Notes under the pieces: generated by a model | What the model was told of the DNA's origin: nothing | Databases searched by the model: none | The model's input: only the letters and a program-made list of their open reading frames with translations | In this document: piece by piece, positions 15,521 through 23,608 of the stretch | Layout of the letters: the number at the start of each line of letters is the position of its first letter | Numbering within the stretch: position 1 is the stretch's first letter | NCBI GenBank assembly: GCA_964516295.1 | Contig: CAZEYT010000033.1 | Coordinates: 1-31,142, forward strand | Direction of reading: 5' to 3' | DNA length: 31,142 nt | From: CAZEYT01 sp964516295 | GTDB lineage: Bacteria > Verrucomicrobiota > Verrucomicrobiia > Chthoniobacterales > Terrimicrobiaceae | Position numbers and translations under genes: made by a program

Positions 15521-16970
15521 CGTAACTTCCCTCCACCCGCCATGTTTTGCCCGTGCGGGCGATGCGAAAGAGCCCGCCGCCGTCGAGTTCGACATCCCAT
15601 TCTTCCGTCCGCCAGGCCCCGGGTTCCCACCAGTGGCCGGACAGGCGGTAGGGGCCGAGCGCTGCGTCGATCCGCCCGCTGGCGGGGGCGGAGGAAATTT
15701 GCGCCGGGCGGCGGTCGAGCACGGTCACCTGTGCGGGCGCGGGCGGCCGACAGCGCCTCAGCGGCAGGCCGGGTGGCGTGGGGGTGGGGTCATGAATTTC
15801 TTCTTCGATCTGCCAACTCACGCGGGGGGCCAGGCGTACGCGGTCGGGGCGGTAAGTGTCCTCGGGCTCCGGAAATCCCACGCGATCCGCGCCGACCAAC
15901 GCTCCGAGGCGGGCGAGCGTTTCGCCGAAGCGGTTCGGATCACGCAGGGCTGTGCCAAAGAGTGCGAACTGCTGGCGCGACGGCGGCGCAGGTTCGACGC
16001 GCAGATGCAGTCCGGTGGGCTTCGCCGCGAGCGTGAGAGTTTCCAGATGCGTGGCGGCAATGCGGAAGAGCGACTCGCCCGCCGCCGTGGGCTCGGGAAT
16101 GACAAAACACCGCTCATGCGCCCCGCCATCGTCGAGCGGCAGGGTGAGCGTCATCCGCGACGCCACCAACCACCGGGCCCGCAGGCGTTCCGAAAGACTG
16201 TCCAAAAAGCGCCGGAGAAGAAACAGCAACGGCTCGGTCGTCTCGACGCCATATCCCAGATCGCAGGTCTCCTCGAAGGTTTCGGGCGGCGGAACGAGGC
16301 GGAGTGGGGTGTGATCGCGCCCGGAGGCCATGCGCCACATCGGACGGGCCTCTGTGCCGAGGCGCTCGAGAGTCTCTTGGGCAGGGAGGTCCAAAAATTC
16401 CCCGATGGTCGTCACCCCCCAGCCGTGCAAAATCGCGAGCAGGGCGGGTGGGGGATGCAGGAAGGCGAGGGGAAGGGGGCGCAAAAATTCCCCGGTGTCG
16501 CGCACCACGCTCACCGGAGCGGCCTCCCGGGCGGCGAGTCGCGCGATGGCGGCGTTTTTGGCCAGGGCCCCGCGTCCGTCCAACCCGGCGGCGGCGGGCC
16601 CTTGCAACAACTCATCGCCGACCTGGTGCCAGCTCACCTTCGGATGCAACCCGCGCAGATCCAGCGTGACCAGATCGGGCGCAGTGGCCTCGACAAACGG
16701 AGAGTGCCGCAGGGCGCATTCGACCAGGAGGGCCGTGACCGCCCGTTCCTGCGCGGCGGAGCGGTGGAGCACCCGCAGGCCCTCACACCGTGCCATCGCC
16801 TGCGCTGTGGTGAGCCCGGGGTCGATCCCGCGCGCGGCCGCGGAGACGGTCTGTCCGACGACGAGCCCGCTGGTGGGATCCACGACGACTCCGGGTTGGT
16901 CCCGCCAGTCCTCATGCCAGCGCAGTGCGGCCTGCAGGGCGAAAGCCGGGAGATGGATCGCGCCAAACAT
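15510..16970 (-). CDS. imuB: ImuB, Y-family-polymerase-like mutasome adaptor
   Basis: 486 residues from the ATG at 16970, which overlaps the imuA stop (TGATG). The protein has the Y-family fold but lacks the usual acidic catalytic residues: the N-terminus reads MFGAIHLPAFALQAALRW where an active polymerase has an Asp, and the second site reads LVTLDLRGL without the Asp-Glu pair. The little-finger region carries a clamp-binding-type sequence QQFALFG (about residues 320-335). The C-terminal extension contains RRPAQI and GPYRLSGHWWEPGAW as in other ImuB proteins. In known systems ImuB is a non-catalytic hub linking the sliding clamp, ImuA and DnaE2. The 3' end overlaps dnaE2 by 11 bases. Confidence 0.93.
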   Translation of the reverse strand: MFGAIHLPAFALQAALRWHEDWRDQPGVVVDPTSGLVVGQTVSAAARGIDPGLTTAQAMARCEGLRVLHRSAAQERAVTALLVECALRHSPFVEATAPDLVTLDLRGLHPKVSWHQVGDELLQGPAAAGLDGRGALAKNAAIARLAAREAAPVSVVRDTGEFLRPLPLAFLHPPPALLAILHGWGVTTIGEFLDLPAQETLERLGTEARPMWRMASGRDHTPLRLVPPPETFEETCDLGYGVETTEPLLFLLRRFLDSLSERLRARWLVASRMTLTLPLDDGGAHERCFVIPEPTAAGESLFRIAATHLETLTLAAKPTGLHLRVEPAPPSRQQFALFGTALRDPNRFGETLARLGALVGADRVGFPEPEDTYRPDRVRLAPRVSWQIEEEIHDPTPTPPGLPLRRCRPPAPAQVTVLDRRPAQISSAPASGRIDAALGPYRLSGHWWEPGAWRTEEWDVELDGGGLFRIARTGKTWRVEGSYDVL

Positions 16971-17614
16971 CAGGCCGTCCGGCGTTCGACCACGCCGCTC
17001 CGTCGCGTCACCCGCGTCCGCCATTTCAACTCCTCCCGGGACCGCGTGAGATCCTGCAAAGACGGTGCGCCGGAAATTTCCATCCGCAGCCGCGCGGGGG
17101 CGATGCCGGGGTGGGCGGTGCAAATGGCAAGCGCGACCGGCGAACCCTCCAAAAGCCGCTGAAACCGATGCCACGTGCTCGCCGGAATTTCCCGGAACTC
17201 GCGCGCCGCCACCCCGCGCAAATCCAGCACGAGCAACGGCAGATTCCCATCGCGCAGCAGGAGGTCGGTCGCCTGCACGGCCTGGGTCGCATTTGCGCAC
17301 CGCACCCACAGCAGGCGGCGGAGCACGGAGGCTGGAAATTCCCCGGGTTCCAGCGCATCGGTGGCATCGATCCAGCCTGTAAAAACCGCCTCCCCGCGAA
17401 CCAGCGTGTCCCACAGAAAAAGCGACACGCTCCCGGAGCTGCCATGGATCTCCGTCAACTGCCCGTCGGCCAGCCGCCCGGTTTCGCCGGGGGCTTCCCC
17501 GGACTCCAACGACGCCGCGGAGCCGGGAAATTTGTCCTCGACCAACCGCCGCAGGGCTGCGAGACGGATCCCCCGTCCGTCGTCCGCTCCCGCTTTCTTC
17601 TGTTCCGTCGCCAT
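16970..17614 (-). CDS. imuA: ImuA, RecA-like mutasome component
   Basis: 214 residues from the ATG at 17614; another in-frame ATG (17623) lies inside the palindromic operator and a TTG at 17650 is less likely. The sequence follows the ImuA/RecA-related fold: LAALRRLVEDKFPGS at the N-terminus, a site reading LTEIHGSSGSVSLFLW where RecA has its Walker A loop (the GKT/S lysine is missing), the strand LPLLVLDLRGVAAREFREI, and TWHRFQRLLEGSPVALAI. ImuA works with ImuB and DnaE2 in translesion synthesis. It is the first gene of the operon, and its start is covered by the palindrome at 17616-17631, consistent with control by LexA. Confidence 0.88.
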   Translation of the reverse strand: MATEQKKAGADDGRGIRLAALRRLVEDKFPGSAASLESGEAPGETGRLADGQLTEIHGSSGSVSLFLWDTLVRGEAVFTGWIDATDALEPGEFPASVLRRLLWVRCANATQAVQATDLLLRDGNLPLLVLDLRGVAAREFREIPASTWHRFQRLLEGSPVALAICTAHPGIAPARLRMEISGAPSLQDLTRSREELKWRTRVTRRSGVVERRTA

Positions 17615-17615
17615 A

Positions 17616-17631
17616 GTGCTCATGTGAGCAC
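17616..17631. promoter_or_regulatory. Probable LexA operator of the imuA-imuB-dnaE2 operon
   Basis: Perfect inverted repeat GTGCTCA-N2-TGAGCAC. Written as TGCTC-N4-GAGCA it has the same half-site length and spacing as the TGTTC-N4-GAACA motif reported for verrucomicrobial LexA, with the middle base of each half changed. It abuts the imuA start. A -35-like TTGAAA (minus strand, about 17645-17650) lies 17 bases before a weak -10-like TCACAT overlapping the palindrome. LexA binding is inferred, not shown. Confidence 0.65.
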
Positions 17632-17694
17632 TTTTGCGAGAACATTTCAACTGCCGCGGAGGAATTCTGTCGCGGAAAAAATCCCCGCCCGGGC

Positions 17695-19884
17695 TCAGAG
17701 CGAGGCGTCGGCGTTGAGCATGCGGGTGTCGGTGTGGGTGATAAGCCCGGAGACGGCGACCACGTCTTCCGTGGCCAGTCGGTAGCGTTCGGCGAGGCCG
17801 AGAAATTCCAAAATCTCGTGCGGCTTTCGATTGGCCTCGATCATGTGCCGGCGGATTTGCAGCGCGTGATCGCGGAGGGCCTGGAGTCCGGCGGTGAGAA
17901 CATCGGAACGTCCCGCGGGCGGCTTTTTGGCGAGCAATTCGACCCGCAGGCGTGCCAAGGTGGCGTCGAGGTCGGCTTCCAGCGCGGGCAGGTCGGGGAT
18001 GGCATCGCCCGGTTTTTCATCCAGCCGCCGCACGCTGACGAGCAGGTGACCGCTCACGCGCACGAGCCGCTGGAGGATCTCGGCGATGTGGCCGGATTCC
18101 TCGGCGCGGAAGATCGGTTCTTCGAGATATTGCAGCCGCACCGAGACCTCGCCGGGAATGAGCGCCAAGCGCGTGCGCTGCCACAACGGCAGGGCCTCGG
18201 GCCCATCGCGCAGGATGCGACGGGAAATGTCGATGAGCTCGACCAGCCGGTCCCGGATCTCCCATTGCGGCAACGACGGCCACAACAGCCGTTGGATCAC
18301 AGCGGCGACGACCAGCGCCAATGCGATGCCGAAGAAAAAGTCCACGATTTGCTGAAAGCTGATGGGTTCCTGTCCGTTGAGCCCCAGAATGCCCACGGCG
18401 CACAGCATGCCGAGTTGCATGGGAATGGTAACCCCGCGCGTGCGGAAGGAGAGATACCCCCACACAAACAGCCACGAAAAGAGCAGCGTGTTCATCACTG
18501 CATAGCTGGAAAGAAGCGGACGTCCGGCCAGCAGGAGGAGACTCAACGCGAGGAGGGCGAGAATGGACAGCGGCATCACATGAAAGGCGCGCCGGTCGCC
18601 CTGCCCGCCGGGACTCGTGGCATTCATGGCCGTGAAAACCCATACGCCCAACGCAAACATCGTGGCTCCGGGCGGGTTCAGCCAATTTTCCAGGAACAGG
18701 GCGATGATCACGGCAAGGCCTGCTTTGATCCCGCTCCGAATCCAAAAGGGCGATGGCCATGGCGAAAGAATCGGCGCATGATCGCTGGAGGGAGACAGGG
18801 GATCGCGGGTGAGGGAGTCGAGGAGTTCTTGCGCGCGGGCGATGTGTTTGCGGATCTCGGCAAAGGCCAGGTAATGGACGCCCAATACGAGCACTTGGTC
18901 GCCGCTCACGGTCGGATATTCCGGGCTGCGGCGCAGTTCGAGCAGGCGTTCCTCAAAGGCCGCCGCGGCAGCGGTCATGGCGTCGCGGCACCGGCGACGA
19001 CTTTCGGGCGTGGAGTCCTTGTTTTCCAGATCGGCCAAGGCGTCGTCCACCGTGGCATGGATGCGCCGGATTTCCTCCGACGTTTTTTTCAAATAGATCG
19101 AGTCGGGCGGGAGGGGCTCGCGGAGTGTGGAAATGGCGGAAGCAATCCGCGCCTGACAACTCGTGAGCTCGAAATACGTCGCGATCCGGTCGCGGAAGTG
19201 CTGGCTCTCCCGCGCGCCGAAATCGAGCAGACCGCGGAGTTGGGTGATGCGTGCCGGAAACCCGGCCGCCCGCTCCGCCGCCGTCACGGTTTCCCCGGCG
19301 AGCACCTGCCCGCAGGCCTCGGCCAGACACGCCCGCAAATCGCCAAAGGCCGTGCGCAGGTTTTCCAGAAATTCCAACCGCGCAAACCGCGGCCACAACA
19401 CACTTTGCACGACCATGGTCGCGATGATTCCCAGCGTCACCTCCTCGACCCGCCACAGCATGTATTGCCAGCTTTGCTCCGGATCGGCCATGCCATTGCT
19501 GGTCACCACCACCGTCGTCAGACCGCACAGCAAAAACGCATACGGATACCGGCTCTGGCCGAACATCGCCGTGGAAAATCCCACCACCAGCCCGACCAGA
19601 CCGAGATACAGATAAGGCGTCTGTTCGAGCGCGCCGGTAAGGAGATAGCCGATCAATCCGCCCACAACCGTGCCGATGAGCCGGAAGACGGATTTTTCCC
19701 CGATCGCGCCCACATACTGCGCGATCATCAAAACAAAGACGGTGAAAAGGGCCCACGTCGGTTCTTGGAGCCGCAGGACGAGGGCGATGAACACCGCAAG
19801 CATGCCGGCCAGCCCGAACTTGATCCCATAGCGCACGGCAGGATCGCCAAAGATCGCCCCGGTCATGTCACGCAGCCGCCGCAT
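17695..19884 (-). CDS. FUSC-family inner-membrane efflux protein (AaeB/YccS-like)
   Basis: 729 residues from the ATG at 19884. The frame also opens at 19989 (764 residues) or 19866; I prefer 19884 because it leaves room for promoters between divergent genes and family similarity begins just after it. Two similar halves each hold a cluster of hydrophobic helices (FGLAGMLAVFIALVLRLQ and onwards; AGLAVIIALFLENWLNPPG and onwards) followed by a long helical cytoplasmic domain. The first cluster contains the family-type TWALFTVFVLMIAQYVGAIG and GTVVGGLIGYLL. FUSC proteins pump aromatic acids and related toxic compounds together with a membrane-fusion protein; the divergent genes at 19988 and 20206 supply the usual partners. 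Confidence 0.85.
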   Translation of the reverse strand: MRRLRDMTGAIFGDPAVRYGIKFGLAGMLAVFIALVLRLQEPTWALFTVFVLMIAQYVGAIGEKSVFRLIGTVVGGLIGYLLTGALEQTPYLYLGLVGLVVGFSTAMFGQSRYPYAFLLCGLTTVVVTSNGMADPEQSWQYMLWRVEEVTLGIIATMVVQSVLWPRFARLEFLENLRTAFGDLRACLAEACGQVLAGETVTAAERAAGFPARITQLRGLLDFGARESQHFRDRIATYFELTSCQARIASAISTLREPLPPDSIYLKKTSEEIRRIHATVDDALADLENKDSTPESRRRCRDAMTAAAAAFEERLLELRRSPEYPTVSGDQVLVLGVHYLAFAEIRKHIARAQELLDSLTRDPLSPSSDHAPILSPWPSPFWIRSGIKAGLAVIIALFLENWLNPPGATMFALGVWVFTAMNATSPGGQGDRRAFHVMPLSILALLALSLLLLAGRPLLSSYAVMNTLLFSWLFVWGYLSFRTRGVTIPMQLGMLCAVGILGLNGQEPISFQQIVDFFFGIALALVVAAVIQRLLWPSLPQWEIRDRLVELIDISRRILRDGPEALPLWQRTRLALIPGEVSVRLQYLEEPIFRAEESGHIAEILQRLVRVSGHLLVSVRRLDEKPGDAIPDLPALEADLDATLARLRVELLAKKPPAGRSDVLTAGLQALRDHALQIRRHMIEANRKPHEILEFLGLAERYRLATEDVVAVSGLITHTDTRMLNADASL

Positions 19885-19987
19885 GCCGACAGTCACACCG
19901 TCCGGCGCGCCCGGTGCAAGCCGAATCCGCGCGCTTTCCGATTCCGCAGGCTTGTCAATGGCCGACCAGAAGACAAACATCCGGGCC

Positions 19988-20209
19988 ATGGCGTTTCTCG
20001 ATTCGCTCCGGTTGCCCGAGTTTCAGTTCGGCGACTTCCTTGTTCCCTGGGGCATGGTCATCGGCTCGCTCGGGTTCCTCGCCGCGTGGTTCCTCGTCCT
20101 CGCCCTGGAGCAAAAGGGCTGGACGCGCCAAATCTGGCACCTCCCCTTGTTTTTCGTCGCCCTCGCCGTGTTTTTAGGCTGCGTTATCGGATTGATTTTT
20201 GCCCCGTGA
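19988..20209 (+). CDS. Small DUF1656-like membrane protein (AaeX-like)
   Basis: 73 residues from the ATG at 19988 (MAFLDSLRLPEFQFGDFLVP); the in-frame ATG at 19958 would add ten residues with no family support. Two transmembrane helices are visible: GMVIGSLGFLAAWFLVLAL and LPLFFVALAVFLGCVIGLIF, separated by EQKGWTRQIWH. Position and size match the small membrane protein that precedes the membrane-fusion gene in aaeXAB-type efflux operons. Its exact role in such pumps is not established. The stop overlaps the GTG start of the next gene, so the two are coupled. Confidence 0.78.
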   Translation: MAFLDSLRLPEFQFGDFLVPWGMVIGSLGFLAAWFLVLALEQKGWTRQIWHLPLFFVALAVFLGCVIGLIFAP

Positions 20210-21066
20210 AATTTCCCCCCCGCCAATACCTCATTACCGCCGTCGTGGTCGCGCTCGCCTTCGTGGCAGCGCTGGCGATGTATTCGCGCTATGTCTCGCG
20301 CCCGTGGACCCGCGACGCGCAGGTGCGGGCGAACGTCGTCGGCATCGCCAGCCGGGTCGAGGGACCCATCGTGCAAATCCCCATCCGCGACAACCAGGTC
20401 GTCAAAAAGGGCGACCTCCTCTTTGAGGTCGATCCCTCCACGTTCCAGGCCGAGGTGGACAACTGGGCCGCCAAACTCGCGCAGTCCGAGGCCTCGGTCG
20501 TCCAGACCCAGCAGGAACTCCAACGCCAGACGGCGCTGTTCGAGACCAAGGTCAACGACCTCCGCGACCTGCAAAACGCGCAGGATTCCTTTGCCTCCGC
20601 CCAAGCCAACGCCGCCGCAGCAAAGGCCAGCCTCGAACTCGCCCAGCTCAATCTCAGCTACACCCGCGTCGTCGCGCCGGTCGATGGCTACCTCACCAAT
20701 ATCAACACCTCGCCGGGCACCTACGTTTACGCCGGCCAGCAATTGCTTGCCTTGGTGGATGCCAGTTCGTTCTGGGTCGCCGCCTATTTCAAAGAAACCC
20801 AACTCCGCCATGTCGCCGAAGGCCGGGCGGTCAGCATCCGCCTCATGGGCCATGAAAGCGAACCCTTCGCCGGCGTCGTGAACAGTGTCGCCTGGGGCAT
20901 TTTTGTCTCCGACGGCTCGACCGTCCAACTCCTCCCCGATGTCAGCCAAACCATCGACTGGGTCCGCCTCCCGAACCGCTTCCCGGTGCGGATCGACGTC
21001 AAAGGAACCCCACCCGTCCCCCTCCGCATCGGCCAAACCGCCTCGGTGGCCGTGGATGCGAAATAG
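20206..21066 (+). CDS. HlyD/EmrA-type membrane-fusion (periplasmic adaptor) protein
   Basis: 286 residues from the GTG at 20206 inside the upstream stop (GTGA). One N-terminal transmembrane helix (about residues 7-27). Then the first half of a lipoyl domain with RANVVGIASRVEGPIVQI and KKGDLLFEVD, a Gln/Ala-rich coiled-coil hairpin (about 85-145, including AQSEASVVQTQQEL and ASAQANAAAAKASLEL), the second lipoyl half YTRVVAPVDGYLTNI, and a beta-barrel domain ending with LRIGQTASVAV. It bridges the inner-membrane pump and an outer-membrane channel. The pump is most likely the divergent FUSC protein. No outer-membrane factor gene is in the window. Confidence 0.92.
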   Translation: MKFPPRQYLITAVVVALAFVAALAMYSRYVSRPWTRDAQVRANVVGIASRVEGPIVQIPIRDNQVVKKGDLLFEVDPSTFQAEVDNWAAKLAQSEASVVQTQQELQRQTALFETKVNDLRDLQNAQDSFASAQANAAAAKASLELAQLNLSYTRVVAPVDGYLTNINTSPGTYVYAGQQLLALVDASSFWVAAYFKETQLRHVAEGRAVSIRLMGHESEPFAGVVNSVAWGIFVSDGSTVQLLPDVSQTIDWVRLPNRFPVRIDVKGTPPVPLRIGQTASVAVDAK

Positions 21067-21409
21067 GCTGCCTGCGGCCGTTGTTCCAGAAAACGGACCG
21101 AACACAGAGACGCAGAGAGCACGGAGGAATTTCGCCCCCTCCGGAGAGGCAAATAATCCGTTGCCTTTCGGCCGCCATTTGCTACGTCTCTTCGCAGTAA
21201 TCCACTGCATCGATGGACCGCCAACTCCGCGCTTTATCGCAAGTTGTTTCTCCGAGAAACAGTCGCCGGGCCTTGGGACGTTCTTTCTCGAATCGATCTC
21301 CGCAGGTGCCGCTCGAAGAATAGCGCGGCTTGTCGGATTAGATTCAACGATCCGAGAACGCTGACATTTTTCTTGCGTTGCGATTATCTGGCATCAGGGA
21401 GCACTTTTC
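21067..21409. other. Intergenic region with a dispersed-repeat fragment
   Basis: No convincing gene. Bases about 21102-21126 carry the purine-rich phrase 'acacagagacgcagagagcacgg', related to about 21830-21858 and of a kind often dispersed in verrucomicrobial and planctomycete genomes. A promoter for hicAB should lie near the right end, where AT content rises (21365-21395), but I cannot name its boxes. Confidence 0.5.
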
Positions 21410-21596
21410 ATGAAAGTTAGAGACATCCTCAAAACCCTTCAACGCGACGGCTGGTATCATGTCCGCACCCGCGGCAGCCATCACCAATTCAAGCACCCCA
21501 CCAAACCAGGCCTTTTGTTACCGTCCCGGCATGCCCGGCGACGAACTTGCCCCCGGCACGCTTAACAGTATACTCAAACAAGCAGGGCTGAAATGA
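21410..21596 (+). pseudogene. hicA: HicA-type mRNA interferase toxin, frameshifted
   Basis: From the ATG at 21410 (good GGGAG ribosome site) the frame reads MKVRDILKTLQRDGWYHVRT then GSHHQFKHPTKPG, the HicA dsRBD-like fold with its conserved catalytic His in GSHHQF. It then leaves the family sequence and stops at 21565. The expected remainder is present in other frames: VTVP at 21517-21528, then MPGDELAPGTLNSILKQAGL from 21531 to the TGA at 21594, which overlaps the hicB start. Two one-base losses would explain this, one in the TTTT run at 21513-21516 and one in the CCCGG run at about 21525-21529. They are either real inactivating mutations or sequencing errors in short runs. Confidence 0.8.
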
Positions 21597-21802
21597 ACCG
21601 ATACCTCATCATCATCGAACCGACCTCAACAGGCTATTCCGCCTATTCCCCCGATCTGCCCGGCTGCGTTTCCACCGGCACGACCCGCCCTCAAGTCCTC
21701 GAAAACATGCGCGATGCAATCCAGTTTCACCTCGACGGCTTGCGCGAAGACGGCCAGCCAGTCCCGGAGCCAGCGGTCGAAGCCGCGTTCTGTGAAGTGT
21801 GA
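21593..21802 (+). CDS. hicB: HicB-family antitoxin
   Basis: 69 residues. The sequence MNRYLIIIEPTSTGYSAYSP, then DLPGCVSTGTTRPQVLENMR and DAIQFHLDGLREDGQPVPEP, is the partial RNase H-like fold typical of HicB. It is a short form with no C-terminal ribbon-helix-helix or HTH DNA-binding domain. HicB normally binds and masks HicA and often represses the operon. The ATGA overlap with the end of the hicA frame shows the ancestral coupling. With hicA broken, this antitoxin may be an orphan. Confidence 0.88.
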   Translation: MNRYLIIIEPTSTGYSAYSPDLPGCVSTGTTRPQVLENMRDAIQFHLDGLREDGQPVPEPAVEAAFCEV

Positions 21803-22174
21803 GACCTCCAACGTCCCGGGCATAACCACCACGGAGGACACGGCGCACACAGAGGAGAGGGAACTGCGCAGGGACATGACCACGACTTTCCCGCAGACTC
21901 CTGCCTCCCCGCAACCCCGTCTTCGGCACTACACGCCCCGGCAGGATATTTGCCCACGGACCAAACTCCCATTCCGCACCCTTTCTCTACGATGAAAGTT
22001 TTCTATGCAGACCAAACTGCGGAACTCGGGCTAAGCAAATGCCCCGGTCGTCCGCAAGGGCGGCCAACCTTTCGGTCGCCGTGAGCTCAATCTCGGAGGC
22101 GGCGGGGCCTCGGGTGTGTCCGCCACGGTCCCTCCAAACCCCACCGGCTACCAACGAATGGCCGACGCCCTTCG
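21803..22174. other. Intergenic region with repeat fragment and possible gene scrap
   Basis: Contains a purine-rich repeat fragment (about 21830-21858, 'cacggaggacacggcgcaca') related to 21102-21126. A stretch open in one frame from 22035 reads GGQPFGRRELNLGGGGASGV, then SATVPPNPTGYQRMADALRH, before it runs into the 3' end of the response-regulator gene. This may be a scrap of a lost gene; I do not recognise it. Confidence 0.35.
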
Positions 22175-23608
22175 TCATCGGGGTTTGATATTCAAACTTT
22201 CGAAGACCCTGTTCAGCTTAATTCGTGAGACGGGCTTTGCGACTTCGGCGTCGATGCCAGCCTCCACGGCGAGGTGGGCGTTTTCAGGGCGAACGTTGGC
22301 ACTGATCCCGACTATGGAAACAAGAGCGCCCTTTGGTTCGCTCCGGATGGCCCGACAAAGAGAGTATCCGCTCATTTCTCCCATCTGGTAGTCGAGTAAA
22401 ACCAGATTGTGGCAATGGGTTTTCCACAGCGCCAAGGCCTGTTCACCCGAAGTCGCCAGATCGATCTGCGTGAAGCCCATGCCACGAATGGCAAACTGAA
22501 GAACGCGGAGATTCATCGGCAGATCGTCCACAAGCAGAACACGTGGATGGTTCTCGGCCCGGATGTTGCCCGAAGTGAAGGAATCCTCCATGCAAACGTT
22601 TGCTAGCGTCCGATCCATATGTGCGACGCCTTTTTCGAGAAGAGAGGTCGCCTCGGTGACTTGAGGGTGATGATCGATTGCCTTCAGAATGGTCAGGGCG
22701 CCCTGAATGGCATTCAAAGGTGTTCTAACATTGTGTAGCAGGTTTGCAGCCAACGTTTCGAGGCGTGGAGAAACGGCGTCACGCCGTGTATTGCCACCGG
22801 CGAGGTATTCAGAAATATTTGTCAATACGACATTGCATTCCACACAGGGTCCGGAATCCCTTCGTCGGAAGAGAAGCGAGGCGCGCATGGGAATCTCACC
22901 CGTTCGCATGGGAACAGAAAACTCCAGGAAAAGGCTCTCGGTGCCGTCGGAGAGAGCGCCCTGAAAGTTGGCTCGGACAACGTCGCGATCCTCTGGCACT
23001 GTTATGTCCCAAAGCGGCCTCCCGATGGGGGAACTGACTTCTGAACCGACGGTGTCCGCCCACTTCCGATTGACGTGCCTGACGATACCCTCCGGGGAGC
23101 AACGCATAAGAATGTCGGCGGTCTGGTTGGCGAAGAAAAGGTAGCTCTGTTCCAAACCCGCCAAGGCATCCGATAGGTAGCCCAAGCGATGTTGCCGCTC
23201 GACGGTCGCCTTGTGGAGTTGGGCCTGAGTGGTGACACGGGCTACGACCTCCGAGCGCTCAAAGGGTTTGCGAATGAAGTCCACCCCACCGGCGGAGAAT
23301 GCCTCTATCAAGATGGTCGGTTCATCAGAGGAAGTCAGGAAAAGCACAGGAAGATTGCAAAAATCGGGGGTGAATCTCAACTGGCGGCAGGCCGAGATGC
23401 CGTCCAAGGCTGGCAGATTGATGTCCATGAGGACGACGTCGGGGCTGAACTCGAGACACGCATTCAAAACACTTCCGCCTTCGGAAATCACTAGGACCTC
23501 GAAATCCTGTTCAAGGATGCACTCAAGCGCGAATGCCGTATCGCCGTCATCCTCCACAATCAGAATCCGGCAACGGGTATCACGGGCTTCAGAAGAGGAA
23601 TCATTCAT
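22175..23608 (-). CDS. REC-PAS-HisKA-REC signalling protein without ATPase domain
   Basis: 477 residues. The first receiver domain (about 13-130) has acidic residues E19/D20/D21, phospho-acceptor D62 and K114. A PAS domain covers about 150-268. A dimerisation-helix segment follows (about 283-340) with LLHNVRTPLNAIQGAL, a HisKA H-box with H292 but Asn in place of the usual Glu after His. No HATPase domain comes after it; instead a second receiver starts at about 355 (D361/D362, phospho-acceptor D406, K458). It cannot phosphorylate itself, so it is probably fed by the hybrid kinase upstream, whose 3' end overlaps this gene by 8 bases. It has no DNA-binding or enzyme output domain. Confidence 0.85.
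   Translation of the reverse strand: MNDSSSEARDTRCRILIVEDDGDTAFALECILEQDFEVLVISEGGSVLNACLEFSPDVVLMDINLPALDGISACRQLRFTPDFCNLPVLFLTSSDEPTILIEAFSAGGVDFIRKPFERSEVVARVTTQAQLHKATVERQHRLGYLSDALAGLEQSYLFFANQTADILMRCSPEGIVRHVNRKWADTVGSEVSSPIGRPLWDITVPEDRDVVRANFQGALSDGTESLFLEFSVPMRTGEIPMRASLLFRRRDSGPCVECNVVLTNISEYLAGGNTRRDAVSPRLETLAANLLHNVRTPLNAIQGALTILKAIDHHPQVTEATSLLEKGVAHMDRTLANVCMEDSFTSGNIRAENHPRVLLVDDLPMNLRVLQFAIRGMGFTQIDLATSGEQALALWKTHCHNLVLLDYQMGEMSGYSLCRAIRSEPKGALVSIVGISANVRPENAHLAVEAGIDAEVAKPVSRIKLNRVFESLNIKPR

Noticed and set aside
13661..16036. A 791-residue plus-strand frame opposite dnaE2 and imuB
   Set aside because: Shadow of high-GC codons. Its translation has no domain pattern, while the minus strand gives clear dnaE2 and imuB.
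17734..21066. A 1110-residue open frame on the plus strand across the FUSC gene
   Set aside because: It is the antisense shadow of the GC-rich FUSC gene fused in frame to the real HlyD-type gene. Only the part from the GTG at 20206 has family sequence.
21410..21596. Programmed ribosomal frameshifting in hicA
   Set aside because: Two separate shifts would be needed and the sites lack a heptameric slippery sequence. Mutation or sequencing error is simpler.
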